Assembly: GCA_032622095.1 (NCBI GenBank)
Contig: CP136061.1
Coordinates: 170,383,107 to 170,447,106, forward strand
Source: Siphonodentalium dalli
Taxonomy: Eukaryota > Mollusca > Scaphopoda > Gadilida > Siphonodentaliidae
Direction: 5' to 3'
DNA length: 64,000 nucleotides
A model generated the notes under the pieces. It did not search any database and had not been told where the DNA came from. It worked only from the letters and a program-made list of their open reading frames with translations. Position numbers and translations under genes: made by a program. Numbering within the stretch: the first letter of the stretch is position 1; each line of letters opens with the position of its first letter. This document shows, piece by piece, positions 1 to 13,128 of the stretch.

Positions 1-850
1 TCTATAGGTATCCCCACCACATACATATATAGGTATCACCACCACATACATATATAGGTATCCAGACCACACACATATATAGGTATACCCGCCACATAAA
101 TATATAGGTATCACCACTACACACATATATAGGTCTCCCCACCACATACATCTATAGGTATCACCACCACACACATCTATATGTATCCACACCACATACA
201 TCTATAGGTCTCCCCGCCACAAACATATATAGGTATCCCCACCACACACATCTAAAGGTATCCCCGCCACATACATCTATAGGTCTCCCCGCCACATACA
301 TATATAGGTATCCGCACCACAAACATATATAGGTATCCCCACCACACAAATATATAGGTATCCCCACCACATACATATATGTATCCCCACCACATACATC
401 TATAGGTATCCCCGCCACACACATATATAGGTATCACCACCACACACATATATAGGTATCACCAACACATACATATATAGGTATCACCTCCGCATACATA
501 TATAGGTATCCCCGCCACATACATATATAGGTATCCCCGCCACATACATCTATAGGTCTCCCCGCCACACACATCTATAAGTATTCCCACCACTTGCATA
601 TATAGGTATCCCCGCCACATACAACTATAGGTCTCCCCGCCACATACATATATAGGTATCCCCACCACATACATATATAGGTCTCCCCGCCACAAACATA
701 TAGGTATCCCCACCACACACATATAGGTATCCCCACCACACACATGTATAGGTATCACCACCACATACATATATAGGTATCCCCAACACATACATATATA
801 GGTATCCCCACCACATACATCTATAGGTATCCCCACCACATACATATATT

Positions 851-877
851 GGTATCCCCATAATATGCATATATAGG
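851..877. repeat. TAATATGCAT marker unit of A-type blocks (first of seven)
   Basis: A unit in which the usual CCACCACATACAT stretch is replaced by CCATAATATGCAT. The TAATATGCAT string starts at 861, 6,230, 17,332, 21,190, 27,322, 33,920 and 38,518. Successive gaps are 5,369, 11,102, 3,858, 6,132, 6,598 and 4,598 bp. I did not see it in the Y-type regions. Several linked substitutions in one unit make independent origin unlikely, so each copy should descend from one ancestral block. The copies at 861, 27,322 and 33,920 are preceded by a TATATTGG variant and the others by TATATAGG, which splits them into two subfamilies. Confidence 0.9.
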
Positions 878-1261
878 TATCCCCACCACATACAAATATA
901 GGTATCCCCACCACATACATATATAGGTATCCCGCCACACACATATATAGGTATCCCCGCCACATACACATATAGGTACCCCCGCCACATACATATATAT
1001 GTATCCCCGCCACACACATATATAGGTCTCCCCACTACACACATATATAGGTATACCCGCCCACACATATATAGGTATCCTCACCACACACATATATAGG
1101 TATCCCCGCCACATACATCTATAGGTATCCCCACCACATACATATATAGGTATCCCCACCACATACATATATAGGTATCACCACCACATAGATATATATG
1201 TATCACCACCACACACATATATAGGTATCCCCACCACACACGTATATAGGTATTCCCACCA

Positions 1262-2600
1262 CATACATATATAGGTATCCCCAACACACACATATATAGG
1301 TATCCCCACCACATACATATATAGGTATCACCACCACATACATATATAGGTATCCCCGCCACACACATATATAGGTTTCCCCGCCACATACATATATAGG
1401 TATCACCACCACACACATCTATAGGTATCCCCACCACATACATATATAGGTATCACCACCACATACATATATAGGTATCCAGACCACACACATATATAGG
1501 TATACCCGCCACATAAATATATAGGTATCACCACTACACACATATATAGGTCTCCCCACCACATACATCTATAGGTATCACCACCACACACATCTATATG
1601 TATCCACACCACATACATCTATAGGTATCCCCACCACACACATCTATAGGTATCCCCACCACACACATATATAGGTATCCCCACCATACACATATATAGG
1701 TATCCCCGCCACACACATCTGTAGGTATTCCCACCACATACATATATAGGTATCACCACCACACACATATAGGTATCCCCGCCACATACATATAGGTATC
1801 CCCACCACACACATATAGGTATCCCAACCACACACATCTATAGGTATCACCACCACATACATCTATAGGTATCCCCACCACATACATATATAGGTATCAC
1901 CTCCACACACATATATAAGTCTCCCCACCACACACATATATAGGTATCCCCAACACACACATATATAGGTATCCCCACCACATACATATATAGGTATCAC
2001 CACCACATACATATATAGGTATCCCCGCCACACACATATATAGGTTTCCCCGCCACATACATATATAGGTATCCCCACCACACACATCTATAGGTATCCC
2101 CACCACATACATATATAGGTATCACCACCACATACATATATAGGTATCCAGACCACACACATATATAGGTATACCCGCCACATAAATATATAGGTATCAC
2201 CACTACACACATATATAGGTCTCCCCACCACATACATCTATAGGTATCACCACCACACACATCTATATGTATCCACACCACATACATCTATAGGTATCCC
2301 CGCCACACACATCTATAGGTATCCCCACCACACACATATATAGGTATCCCCACCATACACATATATAGGTATCCCCGCCACACACATCTGTAGGTATTCC
2401 CACCACATACATATATAGGTATCACCACCACACACATATAGGTATCCCCGCCACATACATATAGGTATCCCCACCACACACATATAGGTATCCCAACCAC
2501 ACACATCTATAGGTATCCCCACCACATACATATATAGGTATCACCTCCACACACATATATAAGTCTCCCCACCACACACATATATATGTATCCCCGCCAC
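1262..2600. repeat. 669-bp tandem duplication, private to block A1
   Basis: The variant order from about 1,265 to 1,930 is repeated 669 bp downstream to about 2,600. The CCCCAACACACAC unit anchors it, with matching bases at 1,283 and 1,952. Both copies end with the same linked pair of units (CCTCCACACAC then a TATAAGTCTCC form, near 1,910 and 2,550). Homologous blocks at about 27.7-28.4 kb and 34.3-35.0 kb carry this segment once, so the duplication probably arose in this copy after the blocks had multiplied. 669 bp is not a multiple of 25 because the segment contains short units. Confidence 0.85.
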
Positions 2601-2825
2601 ATACATCTATAGGTCTCCCCACCACATACATATATAGGTATCACCACCACATACATCTATAGGTATCACCACCACATACATATATAGGTATCCCCGCCAC
2701 ATACATCTATAGGTATCCCCGCCACACACATCTATAGGTATCCCCATCACATACATCTATAGGTATCCCCGCCACATACATCTATAGGTCTCCCCGCCAC
2801 ATACATATATAGGTATCCCCAACAC

Positions 2826-2841
2826 ATACATATATATGTAT
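2826..2841. other. Perfect 16-bp palindrome in a TATGTAT-variant unit
   Basis: The consensus unit contains ATACATATATAGGTAT, a 16-bp near-palindrome spoiled by one A/G pair at positions 5 and 12. In the recurrent TATGTAT variant the sequence becomes ATACATATATATGTAT, which equals its own reverse complement. Other examples are at 6,781-6,796, 6,981-6,996 and 7,006-7,021, the last two in adjacent units. It could form a small hairpin or a symmetric protein site; the sequence does not show which, if either. Confidence 0.9.
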
Positions 2842-4260
2842 CCCCACCACATACATCTATAGGTCTCCCCGCCATAAACATATATAGGTATCCCCACCAC
2901 ACGCATCTATAGGTATCCCCGCCACATACATCTATAGGTCTCCCCGCCACATACATATATAGGTATCCCCACCACAAACATATATAGGTATCCCCACCAC
3001 ACAAATATATAGGTATCCCCACCACATACCTAATATAGGTATCCTCACCACACACATATATAGGTATCCCCACCACATACATCTATATGTATCCCCGCCA
3101 CACACATATATAGGTATCACCACCACATACATCTATAGGTATCACCACCACATACATCTATATGTATCCCCACCACATACATATATAGGTATCCCCGTCA
3201 CATACATATATAGGTGTCCCCACCACACACATACATAGGTATCCCCACCAAACACATATATAGGTATCCCCACCACACACATCTATAGGAAACCCCACCA
3301 CACACACATATAGGTCTCCCCACCACATACATATCTAGGTATCCCCACCACACACATATATAGGTATCACCACCACATACATATTTAGGTATTCTCACCA
3401 CACACACCTATAGGTATCCCCAACACACACATATATAGGTATCCCCACCACATACATCTATAGGTATCACCACCACACACATATATAGGTATCCCCACCA
3501 CACACATATATAGGTATCACCACCACACACATATATAGTTATCACCACCACATACTTATATAGGTATCACCACCACATACGTATATATGTATCCCCACCA
3601 CACACATATATAGGTATCCCCACAACACACATATATAGGTATCCCCGCCACACACATATATAGGTATCACCACCGCATACATAGGTATCACCACCACACA
3701 CATATATAGGTATCCCCACCAAAAACATATAGGTATCACCACCACACATCTATAGGTATCCCCACCACATACATCTATAGGTATCACCACCACATACATA
3801 TATAGGTATCCCCACCATATACATTTATAGGTATCCCCGCCACACACATATATAGGTATCACCACTACATACATCTATAGGTATCACCACCACATACATA
3901 TATAGGTATCCCCAAACACATATATAGGTATCCCCACCACACACATATATGGGTATCCCCGCCACACACATATATAGGTATCCCCACCACATATATATAG
4001 GTATCCCCACCACATACATCTAAAGGCATCCGCGCCACATACATATTTAGGTATCCCCACCACACACATCTAAAGATATCACCGCCACATACATATATTT
4101 GTTTCCCCACCACATACATATATAGGTATCCCCACCGCATACATATATAGGTATCCCCACCACACACGTATATAGGTATCCCCACCACATACATATATAG
4201 GTCTCCCCGCCACACACATCTATAGGTATCCCCACCACATACATCTATAGGTATCCCCAC

Positions 4261-4430
4261 CACATACATATATAGGTGTCCCCACCGCACACACATAGAT
4301 AGGTATCCGCACCAAATACATATATAGGTATCCCCACCACACACATATATAGGTATCCCCACCACATACATATATAGGTATCACCGCCACATACATATAT
4401 AGGTATCCCCGCCACCCCACCACATACATC
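4261..4430. repeat. ACATAGATAG and 8-bp stub marker cluster (first of seven)
   Basis: A compact group of unusual units: a GGTGTCC form, an ACATAGATAG form (4,293), a CCAAATACAT form, and an 8-bp stub GCCACCCC at 4,411-4,418 left between two normal units. The stub recurs at 15,511, 19,372, 30,287, 31,573, 36,775 and 41,404, each time after the same group. The ACATAGATAG form is at 15,393, 19,254, 30,169, 31,455 and 36,657. Near 41.28 kb it is altered to an ACAGATAGATAG form. The stub looks like the relic of one 17-bp deletion inside a unit, later copied with the block. It is a strong marker of A-type homology. Confidence 0.9.
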
Positions 4431-5520
4431 TATAGGTATCCCCAACACATACATATATAGGTATCACCACCACATACATATATAGGTATCCCCACCACAT
4501 ACATATATAGGTATCCTCACCACACACATCTATAGGTATCCTCACCACACACATATATAGCTATCCCTACCACGCACATATATAGGTATCACCACCACAT
4601 ACATATAAATGTATCCCCACCACATACATATATAGGTATCCCCACCACATACATATATAGGTATCCCCACCACATACATATATAGGTATCCCCACCACAT
4701 ACATCTACAGGTATCCCCACCACATACATCTATAGGTATCCCCACCACATACATATATAGGTATCCCCACCACATACATCTATAGGTATCCCCACCACAT
4801 ACATATATAGGTATCACCACCACACAAATATATAGGTATCCCCACCACATACATCTATAATTATCCCCACCACATACATCTATAGGTATCCCCACCTCAT
4901 ACATATATAGGTATCCGCACCACACATCTATAGGTATCACCACCACATACATATATTGGTATCACCACCACACACATATATGTTTCCCCACCACATACAT
5001 CTATAGGTATCCCCACCACATACATATATAGGTATCCCCGCCACACACATATATAGGTATCCCCACCACACAAATATATAGGTATCACCACCACACACAT
5101 ATATAGGTATCGCCGCCACATACATATATAGGTATACCCACCACACACATATATAGGTACCCCACCACACACATATATAGGTATCACCACCACACACATA
5201 TATAGGTATCGCCGCCACATACATATATAGGTATCACCACCACTTACATATATAGGTATCACCACCACATACATATATAGGTCTCCCCACAACACACATA
5301 TATAGGTATCACCACCACACACATATATAGGTCTCCCGACAACACACATATATAGGTATCCCCACCATACACATCTATAGGTATCCCCACCACACACATA
5401 TATAGGTCTCCCCACCACATACATCTATAGGTATCCCCACCATACACATATATAGGTATCCCCGCCACACACATCTATATGTATCCCCACCACATACATA
5501 TATAGGTATCCCCACCACAC

Positions 5521-5640
5521 ACATATGTAGGTATCCCCACCACATACATATATAGGTATCACCACCACACACATATAGGTATCCCCGCCACATACATATA
5601 GGTATCCCCACCACACACATATAGGTATCCCCACCACACA
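5521..5640. repeat. Cassette of TA-deleted 23-bp units (example copy)
   Basis: The order is: a unit with ACATATGTAGG, one normal unit, then three successive units with CATATAGG in place of CATATATAGG, each 23 bp long through loss of one TA. The cassette recurs near 1.77, 2.44, 9.26, 11.17, 11.79, 12.20, 12.59, 16.67, 20.53, 28.23, 34.83, 37.86, 42.57, 43.59, 44.88, 51.0, 51.6, 52.03, 52.45, 58.02, 58.62, 59.27, 60.26, 61.43 and 63.34 kb, some with extra changes. It is the commonest composite marker and occurs in both A- and Y-type regions, so it predates their separation or has been moved between them. Confidence 0.85.
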
Positions 5641-7619
5641 CATATATAGGTATCACCACCACATACATATATAGGTATCCCCAACACATACATATATAGG
5701 TATCCCCACCACATACATATATAGGTATCCCCACCACACACATCTATATGTATCCCCACCACACAATTATATAGGTATCACCACCACACACATATATAGG
5801 TATCCCCGCCACAGACATATATAGGTATCCCCACCACACACATCTATAGGTATCCCCACCACATACATCTATAGGTATCCCCGCCACACACATCTATAAG
5901 TATTCCCACCACATGCATATATAGGTATCCCCGCCACATACAACTATAGGTCTCCCCGCCACATACATATATAGGTATCCCCACCACATACATATATAGG
6001 TCTCCCCGCCACAAACATATAGGTATCCCCACCACACACATATAGGTATCCCCACCACACTCATGTATAGGTATCACCACCACATACATATATAGGTATC
6101 CCCAACACATACATATATAGGTATCCCCACCACATACATATATAGGTATCCCCACCACATACATATATAGGTATCCCCACCACATACATCTATAGGTATC
6201 CCCACCACATACATATATAGGTATCCCCATAATATGCATATATAGGTATCCCCACCACATACAAATATAGGTATCCCCACCACATACATATATAGGTATC
6301 CCCGCCACACACATATATAGGTATCCCCGCCACATACATATATAGGTATCCCCGCCACATACATATATAGGTATCCCCACCACATACATATATAGGTATC
6401 CCCACCACACACATATATAGGTATCCCCGCCACATACATCTATATGTCTCCCCACCACATACATATATAGGTATCACCACCACATACATCTATAGGTATC
6501 ACCACCACATACATATATAGGTATCCCCACCACATACATATATAGGTATCCCCATCACATACATATATAGGTATCACCACCACATACATATATAGGTATC
6601 ACCACCACATACATATATAGGTATCACCACCACATACATATATAGGTATCCCCACCACACACATATATTGGTCTCCCCACCACATACATCTATAAGTATC
6701 CCCACACACACATATATAGGTATCCCCACCACATACATATGTTGGTATATCCACCACACACATATAGGTATCCCCACCACATACATATATATGTATCACC
6801 ACCACATACATATATAGGTATCCCCACCATATACATATATAGGTATCCCCACCACATACATATATAGGTATCACCACCACATACATATATAGGTATCACC
6901 ACCACATACATATATAGGTATCCATGCCACATACATATATAGGTATCCACACCACACACATATATAGGTATCACCACCACATACATATATATGTATCCCC
7001 GCCACATACATATATATGTATCCCCACCACACACATCTATAGGTAACCCCACCACATACATATATAGGTATCACCACCACATACATATATAGTTATCCCC
7101 ACCACACACATATATAGGTATCCCCACCACACACATATATATAGGTATCCCCGCCACACACATCTATAGGTATCCCCACCACATACATATATAGGTCTCC
7201 CCACCACATACATCTATAGGTATCCCACCACACACATCTATAGGTATCCCCACCACACAATTATATAGGTATCACCACCACATACATATATAGGTATCCC
7301 CGCCACACACATATATATGTATCCCCGCACAATCATATATATGTGTATCCCCACCACAAACATATATAGGTATCCCCACTACATACATATATAGGAATCA
7401 CCACCACATACATATATAGGTATCACCACCAAAAACATATATAGGTATCCCCGCCACATACATATATAGGTATCACCACCACATACATATAAAGGTATCA
7501 CCACCACATACATATATAGGTATCCCGCCACATACATTTATAGGTATCACCACCACACACATATATAGGTCTCCCCACCACACACATATATAGGTATCCC
7601 CACCATATACATATATAGG

Positions 7620-10600
7620 CATCACCACCACACACATATATAGGTATTCCCACCACATACATATATAGGTATCCCCACCACATACATCTATAGGTATCCC
7701 CACCACACACATATATAGGTATCCCCACCACACACATATATAGGTATCCCCACCACATACATATATAGGTATCCCCACCACATACATCTATATATATCCC
7801 CACCACACACATATATAGGTATCCCCACCACATACATATTTAGGTATCCCCACCACATACATCTATAGGTACCCCCACCACACACATATAGGTATCCCCA
7901 CCAAACACATATATATGTATCCCCACAACATACATATATAGGTATCCCCACAACACACATCTATAGGTATCCCCACCGTACACATCTATAAATATCCCCA
8001 CCACACACATCTATAGGTATCCCCGCCACACACATATATAGGTATTCCCACAACATTCATATATAGGTATCCCCACCACATACATCTATAGGTTTCCCCA
8101 CCACATACATATATAGGTATCACCACCACATACATATATAGGTATCCCCACCACATACATATATAGGTATCCCCACCACATACATATATATGTATCCTCA
8201 CCACACACATATATAGGTATCCTCACCACACACATATATAGGTATCCCCGCCACACACATATATAGGTATCCCCACCACAAACATATATAGGTATCCCCA
8301 CCAAACACATATATAGGTATCACCACCACATACATATAAAGGTATCCCCACCACATACATATATAGGTATCCCCACCACATACATATATAGGTGTTCCCA
8401 CCACATACATCTATAGGTATCCCCACCACATACATATATAGGTATCCCCACCACATACATCTATAGGTATCCCCACCACATACATATATAGGTATCCCCA
8501 CCACATACATCTATAGGTATCCCCACCGCATACATATAGAGGTATCACCACCACACACATATATAGGTATCCCCACCACATACATCTATTATTATCCCCA
8601 CCACATACACCTATAGGTATCCCCACCACATACATATATAGGTATCCCCACCACACATCTATAGGTATCACCACCACATACATATGTTGGTATATCTACC
8701 ACACACATATAGGTATCCCCACCACATACATCTATAGGTATCCCCACCACATACATATATAGGTATCCCCGCCACACACATATATCGGTATCCCCACCAC
8801 ACACATATATAGGTATCACCACCACACACATATATAGGTATCGCCGCCACATACATATATAGGTATCCCCACCAAACACATATATAGGTATCTCCATCAC
8901 ATACATATATAGGTATCACCACCAGATACATATATAGGTATCACCACCACATACATATATAGGTATCCCCGCCACATACATATATAGGTATCACCACCAC
9001 ACACATATATAGGTCTCCCCACCACACACATATATAGGTATCCCCGCCACATACATATGTGGGTATCACCACCACACACATATATAGGTCTTCCCACCAC
9101 ATACATCTATAGGTATCCCCACCATACACATCTATAGGTATCCCCGCCACACACATATATATGTATCACCACCACATACATATATAGGTATCCCCACCAC
9201 ACACATATGTAGGTATCCCCACCACATACATATATAGGTATCACCACCACACACATATAGGTATCCTCGCCACATACATATAGGTATCCCCAACACACAC
9301 ATATAGGTATCCCCACCACACACATCTATAGGTATCACGACAACATACATATATAGGTATCCCCAACACATACATATATAGGTATCCCCACCACACACAT
9401 ATATAGGTATTCCCACCACAAAATTATATAGGTATCACCACCACACACATATATAGGTATCCCCGCCACAGACATATATAGGTATCCCCACCACACAAAT
9501 CTATAGGTATCCCCACCACATACATATATATGCATCACCAACACATACATATATAGGTATCACCACCACATACATATATAGGTATCCCCACCACATACAT
9601 CTATAGGTATCCCCACCACACACATATATAGGTATCCCCACCACATACATATATAGGTATCCCCACCACATACATATATAGGTATCCCCACCACATACAT
9701 CTATATGTATCCCCACCACACACATATATAGGTATCCCCACCACATATATATATAGGTATCCCCACCACATACATCTAAGGTATCCCCACTACACACATA
9801 TAGGTATCCCCACCAAACACATATATATGTATCCCCACAACATACATATATAGGTATCCCCACAACACACATCTATAGGTATCCCCACCGTACACATCTA
9901 TAAATATCCCCACCACACACATCTATAGGTATCCCCGCCACACACATATATAGGTATTCCCACAACATTCATATATAGGTATCCCCACCACATACATCTA
10001 TAGGTTTCCCCACCACATACATATATAGGTATCACCACCACATACATATATAGGTATCCCCACCACATACATATATAGGTATCCCCACCACATACATATA
10101 TAGGTATCCTCACCACACACATATATAGGTATCCTCACCACACACATATATAGGTATTCCCGCCACACACATATATAGGTATCCCCACCACAAACATATA
10201 TAGGTATCCCCACCAAACACATATATAGGTATCACCACCACATACATATAAAGGTATCCCCACCACATACATATATAGGTATCCCCACCACATACATATA
10301 TAGGTGTTCCCACCACATACATCTATAGGTATCCCCACCACATACATATATAGGTATCGCCACCACATAAATCTATAGGTATCCCCACCACATACATATA
10401 TAGGTATCCCCACCACATACATCTATAGGTATCCCCACCGCATACATATATAGGTATCACCACCACACACATATATAGGTATCCCCACCACATACATCTA
10501 TTATTATCCCCACCACATACATCTATAGGTATCCCCACCACATACATATATAGGTATCCCCACCACACATCTATAGGTATCACCACCACATACATATGTT

Positions 10601-11443
10601 GGTATATCCACCACACACATATAGGTATCCCCACCACATACATCTATAGGTATCCCCACCACATACATATATAGGTATCCCCGCCACACACATATATAGG
10701 TATCCCCACCACACACATATGTAGGTATTACCACCACACACATATATAGGTATCGCCGCCACATACATATATAGGTATCCCCACCAAACACATATATAGG
10801 TATCTCCATCACATACATATATAGGTATCACCACCAGATACATATATAGGTATCACCACCACATACATATATAGGTATCCCCGCCACATACATATATAGG
10901 TATCACCACCACACACATATATAGGTCTCCCCACCACACACATATATAGGTATCCCCGCCACATACATATGTGGGTATCACCACCACACACATATATAGG
11001 TCTCCCCACCACATACATCTATAGGTATCCCCACCATACACATCTATAGGTATCCCCGCCACACACATATATATGTATCACCACCACATACATATATAGG
11101 TATCCCCACCACACACATATGTAGGTATCCCCACCACATACATATATAGGTATCACCACCACACACATATAGGTATCCTCGCCACATACATATAGGTATC
11201 CCCAACACACACATATAGGTATCCCCACCACACACATCTATAGGTATCACGACAACATACATATATAGGTATCCCCAACACATACATATATAGGTATCCC
11301 CACCACACACATATATAGGTATCCCCACCACAAAATTATATAGGTATCACCACCACACACATATATAGGTATCCCCGCCACAGACATATATAGGTATCCC
11401 CACCACACAAATCTATAGGTATCCCCACCACATACATATATAT
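7620..11443. repeat. 1,912-bp tandem duplication in Y1
   Basis: Variant order at about 7,620-9,531 repeats at 9,532-11,443 with a constant 1,912-bp shift; matching anchors include 7,986/9,898, 8,592/10,504, 9,107/11,019 and 9,335/11,247. The homologous stretch in Y2 (49.4-51.3 kb) has a single copy. The two ends fall at units sharing a GCATCACCA motif: GGCATCACC near 7,619 on the left, TGCATCACC near 9,531 at the middle join and 11,445 at the right. That is what a misaligned exchange between these two units would leave. A few single-base differences separate the copies, so the event is recent but not brand new. Confidence 0.88.
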
Positions 11444-13100
11444 GCATCACCACCACATACATATATAGGTATCACCACCACATACATATATAGGTATCCC
11501 CGCCACATACATATATAGGTATCACCACCACATACATATATAGGTCTCCCCACCACACACATATATAGGTATCCCCACCACATACATATATAGGTATCAC
11601 CACCACACACATATATAGGTCTCCCCACCACATACATCTATAGGTATCCCCATCTTACACATCTATAGGTATGCCCGCCACACACATCTATAGGTATCCC
11701 CACCACATACATATATAGGTATCCCCACCACACACATATGTAGGTATCCCCACCACATACATATATAGGTATCACCACCACACACATATAGGTATCCCCG
11801 CCACATACATATAGGTATCCCCACCACACACATATAGGTATCACCACCACATACATTTATAGGTATCCCCACCACATACATATATAGGTATCACCACCAC
11901 ATACATATATAGGTATCCCCGCCACATACATATATAGGTATCACCACCACACACATATATAGGTCTCCCCACCACACACATATATAGGTATCCCCGCCAC
12001 ATACATATATAGGTATCACCACCACACACATATATAGGTCTCCTGACCACATACATCTATAGGTATCCCCACCATACACATCTATATGTATCCCCGCCAC
12101 ACACATCTATAGGTATCCCCACCACACACATATTTAGTTATCCCCACCACACACATATGTAGGTATCCCCACCTCATACATATATAGGTATCCCCACCAC
12201 ACACATATAGGTATCCCCGCCACATACATATAGGTATCCCCACCACACACATATATGTATCCCCACCACACACATCTATAGGTATCACCACCACATACAT
12301 ATATAGGTATCCCAACACATACATATATAGGTATCCCCACCACATACATATATAGGTATCCCCACCACATACATATATAGGTATCCCCACCACATACATA
12401 TATAGGTATTCCCACCACATACATATATAGGTATCCCCACCACATACATATATAGGTATCCCCACCACATACATATATAGGTATCACCGCCACATACATC
12501 TATGGGTATCCCCACCACATACATATATAGGTATCCCCACCACACACATATGTAGGTATCCCCACCACATACATATATAGGTATCACCACCACACACATA
12601 TAGGTATCCCCGCCACATACATATAGGTAACCCCACCACACACATATAGGTATCCCCACCACACACATCTATAGGTATCACCACCACATACATATATATG
12701 TATCCCAACACATACATATATAGGTATCCCCACCACATACATATATAGGTATCCCCACCACATACATATATAGGTATCCCCACCACATACATCTATAGGT
12801 ATCCCCACCACATACATCTATAGGTATCCCCACCACATATATATATAGGTATCCCCACCACATACATATATAGGTATCCCGACCACATACATATATAGGT
12901 ATACCCGCCACACACATATATAGGTATCCCCACCACACACATGTATAGGTATCACCACCACCACACACATCTATAGGTATCACCACCACACACATCTATA
13001 TGTATCACCACCACATACATATATAGGTATCACCACCACATACATATATAGGTATCCCCTCCACACACATATATAGGTATCCCCACCACATACATTTATA
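11444..13100. repeat. Cassette-rich part of Y1 with long homogeneous unit runs
   Basis: Cassettes of 23-bp units sit at about 11.79, 12.20 and 12.59 kb, so the local block length is only 0.4-0.6 kb. Between them are runs of nearly identical consensus units, for example 12,320-12,480, which are the most homogenised stretches here. The matching Y2 stretch is 51.3-52.9 kb. The distance between two cassettes is 393 bp here and 418 bp there, a difference of exactly one 25-bp unit. Confidence 0.75.
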
Positions 13101-13114
13101 GGTATCCCCACCAC

Positions 13115-13128
13115 ATATATATATATAT
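13115..13128. repeat. Expanded (AT)7 core inside a unit (first of several)
   Basis: The unit core has grown to seven AT pairs, flanked by AC and GT, giving an 18-bp perfect palindrome at 13,113-13,130. Comparable expansions are at 14,842-14,855 (seven AT), 53,038-53,053 (eight), 54,492-54,505 (seven) and 55,120-55,131 (six). All lie in Y-type regions, or at the Y/A edge near 14.85 kb, and in similar variant context, so they are copies of one expansion whose length then changed by slippage. Confidence 0.85.

Larger units (their letters stand above)
1..6428. repeat. A-type higher-order block A1
   Basis: This block carries the A-type markers in order: the TAATATGCAT unit at 861, the ACATAGATAG unit at 4,293, the 8-bp stub at 4,411 and a second TAATATGCAT unit at 6,230. 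The same order of variant units recurs at about 33.1-38.7 kb. Offsets are 33,059 (0.86-1.86 kb), 32,390 (after the 669-bp duplication), 32,364 (3.2-4.4 kb) and 32,288 (5.26-5.74 kb). The steps mark insertions or deletions between the copies: 669, 26 and 76 bp. The right edge, where Y-type order begins, is placed at about 6.43 kb and is approximate. Confidence 0.8.
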
